A stretch of 64,000 nucleotides of DNA from Pohlia nutans. Lineage: Eukaryota > Streptophyta > Bryopsida > Bryales > Mniaceae. The stretch is from contig CM040103.1 in the NCBI GenBank assembly GCA_022496805.1, positions 8,946,001 through 9,010,000 on the forward strand, in the 5' to 3' direction. Within the stretch, counting starts at the first letter, position 1, and each line of letters opens with the position of its first letter. Of this stretch, positions 59,083 to 64,000 are shown one piece after another. Under the pieces are notes generated by a model. It searched no databases, had not been told where the DNA came from, and saw nothing but the letters and a program-made list of their open reading frames with translations. The position numbers and the translations under genes are program-made.

Positions 59083-59912
59083 GATCCTCACTCACGAATG
59101 CCTCCTCACTCAATTAAACCCTCAAACTCAATAACCACACTCGTTTTTTTTATGATTTTTTTGATAGAAAGTAGCACCTTTGTGCTTCCGATGCCTCTAG
59201 TTCAACCTTAAACAACAAATCAGCACCTTTGTGCTCCACACACACCTTCCAACACTCAAATGCGAAGGTAGCTCACCCAAATTGCAAAGATGTTAACCAA
59301 AACACCTCAAATCACTCAATGGAGCTCCCACTACTCCGATTGACCCAAATCAACACCTTAGTGTTCCCAATCACTCAATGCACGTAATCAACACCTTTGT
59401 GTCCCTCAATAGCACTATATCAATGCTCATGGACTCACATAAGCCCCTTGAAACCCTAAATGCATTGAAATTGCTCAAAACCGCACCTTTGTGCGCCCAA
59501 GTGCATAAAGTAACCCCAAATGAAAATTTGAGCACTCCAAGGCTATGAAACACATGCAACACCTCAATGCAAGTGCCCAATCACTTAGATCAGACCATAG
59601 ACCCTCCCTTAGAGCCTCAACACCTCACAAATCACTTGTATGACCACAAGTGCATCAAATTGAACGAAACGACGTTCCACTTACAAAAGAGGCTTGGAAT
59701 GAAAAACTTGGAAATCCAAAGGAAGAGATCGACCAAGAAGAGTGCTCCCACGTGTAACTTCAGCCCGTGCACACCTCCAAGAGAGAAGACTCTTCCAAAA
59801 CGCTCCAAAATGCTCCCAAAAGCTCCAAATCAACCCCTTCCGCAACGACCTCGAACTAATTGCCTCAATGCAATCAAAGACTCATGCAACACACATGAGT
59901 GGGCCCATAACC
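59083..59912 (-). other. Copia leader with repeated short palindromes
   Basis: Untranslated leader between the 5' LTR and the gag start. Variants of the palindrome gcacctttgtgc occur about five times (about 59173, 59224, 59353, 59389 and 59484), each followed by a cc-rich tract. Such repeated hairpins may act in RNA dimerisation, packaging or translation. Next to the 5' LTR the coding strand reads ggttatgggcccactcatg, which does not match the usual initiator-Met primer site. Confidence 0.65.
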
Positions 59913-60171
59913 TATTGAAGGTAAGAGATGAGAGCACAAGGCACACACACACACACAAGGAATGCGTAGAAAGAGATGATCTTTACTCAAAGGCCTTCCA
60001 CCTTAAGTAGTGTACACTAGGGGGTCACCATGGACAAACCATATGGGATAACTCATCACAAGGACACTCTAAAGATCAGCCCATGCCTAACCCCTCTTCC
60101 CACACACCATTATTTAGCACCCAAACCTCTTTGGCTCCTAGCAATATTACCGTACATCAATTACCTCAATA
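59913..60171 (-). repeat. 5' LTR of the copia element
   Basis: 259 bp, matching 54760-55018 with about seven differences. It contains a CA dinucleotide tract (cacacacacacacacac) near its end and would carry the promoter for the element. Confidence 0.95.
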
Positions 60172-61210
60172 GTGCGCATGCTGTACTTTTTAAAATTGAT
60201 TTAAAAAGTAGTGAATTCAATAAAACGCACAACGTGCATAAAATGCACTGAGGTGCACCAAAGTGCAATAAATCTTAGCGGAATCTTTGTCTATGAATTA
60301 GTTGATTGTACCGTGCATTTTCCCTACGATAAAAGTGGAGTGCGAGAAGCTACGTAGTAATGATGAAGAGATTTACTTCAATAACAAAATTCATCTACAA
60401 AGTTTATAATGATGTCATTCTAAAGTTTTTTTTTGTGAGTTTCAACACTCACATTTGTAGTCAAGATATAATGCCAACTAACATCTACTTCTCAATGCTT
60501 TAAATCAAGGTTTAGTATCATTTGGAAAAATAAGTCTATATATTTGGTGGAACACCTTCAAATGAAATTGCATAACTATAAACATCAATTTTTTTTAGTA
60601 AATATCTATGGTATGATATTGCAATCTTTCATACCTTGCAATATTTTTGTAGTTCTCTAGTCCCCAAAATTCCAATTGAATATTTGTAATTTCATATAGC
60701 ACATTAGTGTGGTTTATCTAAAGAATACACCAAATCAATATTTCCTTCCCGATTGACTTGAAGCTTCTACACCCTCTGAATGAAGTTCACTCTAGTGAAC
60801 TTTGCAAGCTTCAATCTCAAACTCAATGTTCGACATTGCATTTTGCACAAATGGCTCTAATCCTTTAAGTGTAAATATAGTGGATCAATAGAACTAAACG
60901 CCTACCACCGTCATTTGCCATCACTATCGGCAACAACTTGTAATCCATCTTCCCAAATGTCCATATTGTAAGTATTCAAAAGTCAATAATCATTTAAACA
61001 ACAACATTCATGCTCTGAAATGGCAAGAACGTAAAGTGAGAGGTCTTCCCTGAGGGTCTCCTTTGATGGAAGGTTCTAGGAGGAAGAGACGACGTTAGCT
61101 GACGACGACAAGGCCTTCTATCACAAGAACCTTGACAAATTGGCTTCTCATGATATAATCCCCGTGCCCAACTCGTGGGACTTTATAAGGAAATCCCTAT
61201 GACATTAGCC
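60172..61210. other. Gene-free flank of the copia element
   Basis: AT-rich DNA with no recognisable ORF, RNA gene or repeat family beyond the target-site flank at 60172-60176. Confidence 0.5.
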
Positions 61211-62017
61211 TTAACCCTTTAGTACCTAGGGTGGTTCTGCAGAACCCCAGTTTTTTGGGTGATGTTTCTTTAAAGCTCTCTTTGATGAAATTAGGAATAC
61301 TATTAATAGTATCCAACCGTATGAATGGAAGCGTAGCTTAATGAAACAAGTGTCAATTAAATCTTGGTAAGATCAGACCGTTGGATTGGAAGATTATAGT
61401 ATGTCTTTGAACCGTATAATGCACACTCGAAAATGAGATTTTGGGGGGTGTGTGACTTCAAGGTTAAATAGAATTCGGGTTAAATTTTCAAAAATAAAAG
61501 TGAGGAGGTTCAGTAATGGCCTATGTCAACACCTCTTCAATGCAATCTTTCATGTCAAGAACGGACTCACACATAATTATTGTGAATTTTATAGGTAAGA
61601 GTGACTTATCCATGTACGGTTTAGGAAAAAATTTATACGTTAAAATAAGAAAGGAGTTGGTACATTGATCAAGATCGCAATACATACACTAATGGAACAT
61701 GATCAAGAGAACACAATTCCAAAAAAAATACAACAAAACAAACTTCCAAACACAAGAAATATCACATGGTACATGTGTTGTATTTGTAAGTATTTTCTGT
61801 ATTTTGAGGTATTTGCAGTATTTTGGTGTTTTGTACATAGGTATTTAGATAGTCAAGAAAGTCGGATTTCAAATTTTCTTTTTGCATCATTTTCAAAATC
61901 AAAAGTTGCACATCTGAACTTCAAACATCGAATTGAGATGGTTCACGGATTTTTGAGCATTTCATTTTCAAGCGATCCAATGACCACTTAGTGGTCACCT
62001 GGGCACTAAAGGGTTAA
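61211..62017. mobile_element. TTAA-flanked piggyBac-like element, subfamily 3
   Basis: TTAA (61211-61214) is followed by CCCTTTAGTACCTAGGGTGG. The right end CCTGGGCACTAAAGGG is followed by TTAA (62014-62017). The inverted repeats are CCCTTTAGTACCTAGG and CCCTTTAGTGCCCAGG. Each end carries a subterminal palindrome: ggttctgcagaacc on the left and tgaccacttagtggtca on the right. About 799 bp between TTAA motifs. The interior ORF at 61665-61991 (+) shows no transposase motif. Confidence 0.75.
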
Positions 62018-63330
62018 GAGGTTTTTCTATGAGGTCCTGATCATTATGACTTCTCGCAAAAGAAGCGCCCTCAAACCCCAAGGCCACGAATATGGCAAGA
62101 TTATGACTTTATGTGTTCTCCAAGTGCAATACAAATTGATCTCTTCCAAATCCCAAACCAATGAACACATAACAAGATCAATGCACATGTACAATAGAGG
62201 TAATATCTCCAAGAGAGAGAGAGGAACTCTATCTCAAAGGACGAGCGTGAATGAAGGGTCTGTTGAGGGAAGTGTTATCAATTTGGCCATTAGGACCAAG
62301 GTTGCGCGTGTTACCATTGATGCCTTTTTTCAAAGGTAGACCCTATTATCACATAATATGTAACCGAAAACAATAACTAGGAACAATGAGAATAATCCAA
62401 CCGATTACGGTTTCTATCTACTGGTATAATTGGCTCTCTTGGTGCCTTGTATGATCAATATCTACCGCTATTTAGAGCAAGCACAACAACTCCAGACCAA
62501 ATATGTCCACCAAACATTAATTTGAGGGTCACTTCTAACTTGAAAGAATATAAAACTTGAAGTATCCCATCAACACTCCTTGTGCAAACACCAAGGGAAC
62601 TTATTCGACGAAAAAGGTTTTAGGAAAAGAACTTGGTGGCCTTGAACCATTGGGCTTGTGAATAGTTTTCAAGCTCATTGTTTAATTATTGATCGAGCAA
62701 AGATGCTTTCTTGGTGCAAGCAAACAAAGATGCTTTGTTTCTTGCTTGCACAAAAGCTTCTAAGAAAATCTCAAACTTTGTCCCAAAATACTATTTTTTG
62801 GAGTTACTTGGTAGTTGCTGGACCGGACTTTGAAGCAAGTGACACCAAATCTTGACGTTATTTCCTCAAAAGCACGACTCCACACCAAAAGTCTGCAGCC
62901 TACACTGTAGAAATTCTCATCCTCAAGTGGCAGAATCGGCAACAGCCGGCATCCGACAATGTACCCTTCAAGTACATTTCACACTCCCCTCAGTACGGTC
63001 ACTATTGGGCCCCATCACCACGGCTTCTCATCAGCTATCGGGGAGAAATTTGGCTTCATTCAGTTATTCACTGCCTTTTGGCTTACTTAACCGGATGCAC
63101 ATAAAACCTAGCCGGATGCAGCCCCTCTATCAATATTTTAACCGGCCAATTTCTGCTGTTTTGGTACTTTAGGGGGTTTTTTTTCCTACATTCAAATTTT
63201 TCAAACGGATGAAATCCAAACATTTTCCACCTATTTCGGTGGATTTCAGATCATCCAAGATTTACAAAGGCTACCTCTTTTTACATGCATAAACCTGAAT
63301 TCAACATAATCAAAAAATTAATGAATTATC
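62018..63330. other. Unassigned region between the TTAA element and the hAT gene
   Basis: No recognised domain. The ORF at 62046-62339 (+) is 97 codons with mixed composition but no motif, and other ORFs are short. The sequence is less AT-skewed than its neighbours but contains no splice-consistent gene that I can support. Confidence 0.4.
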
Positions 63331-63334
63331 TTTG

Positions 63335-63400
63335 GCAGGACTTGAACCTGGCATTGCCCTTCACCATTTGAAGGCCAAAGATTGAGCCTTTTTAAAATAC
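63335..63400 (-). repeat. Possible tRNA-related SINE head
   Basis: On the - strand a B-box match ggttcaagtcc lies about 40 bp downstream of an A-box-like ggctcaatctttgg, the spacing of a pol III internal promoter. The segment does not form a complete tRNA cloverleaf, and no SINE tail was confirmed. Confidence 0.3.
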
Positions 63401-63585
63401 AAAGACCAAAACTTTTGAAAGTTGTGAGCTGTATATTTTAGAAAGGCTACCTATCTACAAAATCAAAAATGAACATGCCACAAAAAAAGGGAAGGAAAAA
63501 ATAACTCAAGCATTAAAGCAAGAATAAAAAAGAGAAGTAGGAAATGAAGGGAAAAAAAATGAAAACAAGAGAAAGAAAGAGTGGA

Positions 63586-64000
63586 TCAAGCTTCATCAAA
63601 ATATTGCAACTCCTCAGTAATATTTTGCCCACTCAAATACAACTTTGGGTTAGAAAATAAATACCTAAATTTTGTAGAATTTTTCCACAAAGCCACAGCC
63701 TCAATTAAAACAACATCAGCACCTTCTGTAGGACCTTCTAAGGCAATACGAAGTAAACTATCAAGGTTCTTTGTTCCTAATTTATTTCTAAACTTATTTT
63801 TTATTATGTTTTGAATAGAGAAAGCCCTTTCACATGTGGCAGTGCTTATACACTGGACTCTAGCAATTTCAGCCAACATCAACAAATTTTCATACTTCAA
63901 TTGCAAGGTAGGATTCCAAGTGATCATTCCCCATAGGTCTTTGAAAGTTTTGTCACACCATTCCGTTGTAGATTGAATCTTAAAAGCAAAGAACTCTTCT
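63586..64000 (-). CDS. hAT-type transposase, C-terminal part (runs off the window)
   Basis: The - strand frame is open from the window edge (EEFFAFKIQSTTEWCDKTFK, DLWGMITWNP) to the stop at 63586. It contains MLAEIARVQCISTATCERAF then SIQNIIKNKFRNKLGTKNLD and SLLRIALEGP. This is the hATC dimerisation signature (S-x-CERxFS-x-N-x-K-xxR-xxL-xx-xLxxLxRI), close to the ZNF862/KIAA1586-like hAT group. The tail LWKNSTKFRYLFSNPKLYLS ends at FDEA. The catalytic DDE region and the BED finger would lie beyond base 64000. It could be a live hAT transposase or a domesticated gene. Confidence 0.85.
   Translation of the reverse strand, partial: EEFFAFKIQSTTEWCDKTFKDLWGMITWNPTLQLKYENLLMLAEIARVQCISTATCERAFSIQNIIKNKFRNKLGTKNLDSLLRIALEGPTEGADVVLIEAVALWKNSTKFRYLFSNPKLYLSGQNITEELQYFDEA

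Larger units (their letters stand above)
54760..60171 (-). mobile_element. Complete Ty1/copia LTR retrotransposon
   Basis: 5.4-kb element with 259-bp LTRs at 54760-55018 and 59913-60171. By eye they differ at about seven positions, so the insertion is fairly young. On the coding strand each LTR begins TATTGAGGTAATTG and ends CTTACCTTCAATA. The purine tract gcaaagtgggag immediately precedes the 3' LTR. The flanks gtgtg (left) and gtgcg (right) are a probable 5-bp target duplication with one change. A single gag-pol frame occupies 54994-59082. The order protease, integrase, reverse transcriptase, RNase H is diagnostic of copia. With no internal stop, it may be autonomous. Confidence 0.97.

Noticed and set aside
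63335..63400. Functional tRNA gene on the - strand
   Set aside because: Only A-box and B-box-like words are present; acceptor and anticodon arms do not pair convincingly. Kept only as a possible SINE head.

Overview
This window is nuclear DNA from a land plant. Its genes carry GT-AG introns of roughly 60-800 bp, and their products belong to plant families: gamma-glutamyl peptidase, TORTIFOLIA1/SPIRAL2, plant NIPA and the AT3G12590-type ARM protein. The rest is AT-rich and full of plant transposon remnants. The species cannot be read from the sequence. A possible microtubule-inner-protein-like ORF near 52.7 kb and the loose intron structure would fit a spore-bearing plant with swimming sperm (moss, liverwort, lycophyte or fern), but that is only an inference.

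Layout. 1-1.9 kb: the last three coding exons of a gamma-glutamyl peptidase (+). 3.5-8.8 kb: a complete seven-exon SPIRAL2/TORTIFOLIA1-like microtubule protein (-). 9-13.7 kb: gene-poor DNA with short TTAA-flanked elements and a 28-bp minisatellite. 13.7-17.9 kb: a complete nine-exon NIPA magnesium transporter (-) with a Stowaway MITE and a TTAA-flanked MITE in its introns. 18-33.5 kb: a repeat jungle. It holds two copies (A about 20.2-24.5 kb, B about 28.9-31.6 kb) of a repeat family carrying a decayed coiled-coil ORF. Copy A contains a 1.7-kb element with terminal inverted repeats. Between the copies lie a truncated nitrilase and an unrecognised gene with its own TATA box, a G16/C16 tract and an in-frame stop. 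A degenerate A20/AN1 zinc-finger ORF and inverted-repeat ORFs of unknown type follow.

33.5-38.3 kb is mostly empty, with one TTAA MITE. 38.4-46.4 kb holds a complete 17-exon ARM-repeat gene (-), predicted at 1265 aa, with no exon missing. 46.4-54.7 kb is its upstream region followed by MITEs, an unidentified pseudogene-like ORF and a small single-exon ORF. 54.76-60.17 kb is a complete Ty1/copia retrotransposon (-): two 259-bp LTRs and one uninterrupted gag-pol ORF. 61.2-62.0 kb is a TTAA-flanked element. The right edge cuts into a hAT-type transposase gene (-).

The host genes are unrelated housekeeping functions (glutathione-conjugate processing, cortical microtubules, Mg transport, an ARM scaffold) and form no pathway cluster. 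The most distinctive signal is a set of short elements, all ending in TTAA-CCC(C)T(W)A...T(W)AG(G)GG-TTAA, which looks like a piggyBac-type MITE family in a plant genome. Exon coordinates were deduced by hand from splice-site sequence and reading-frame continuity; no database search was possible.
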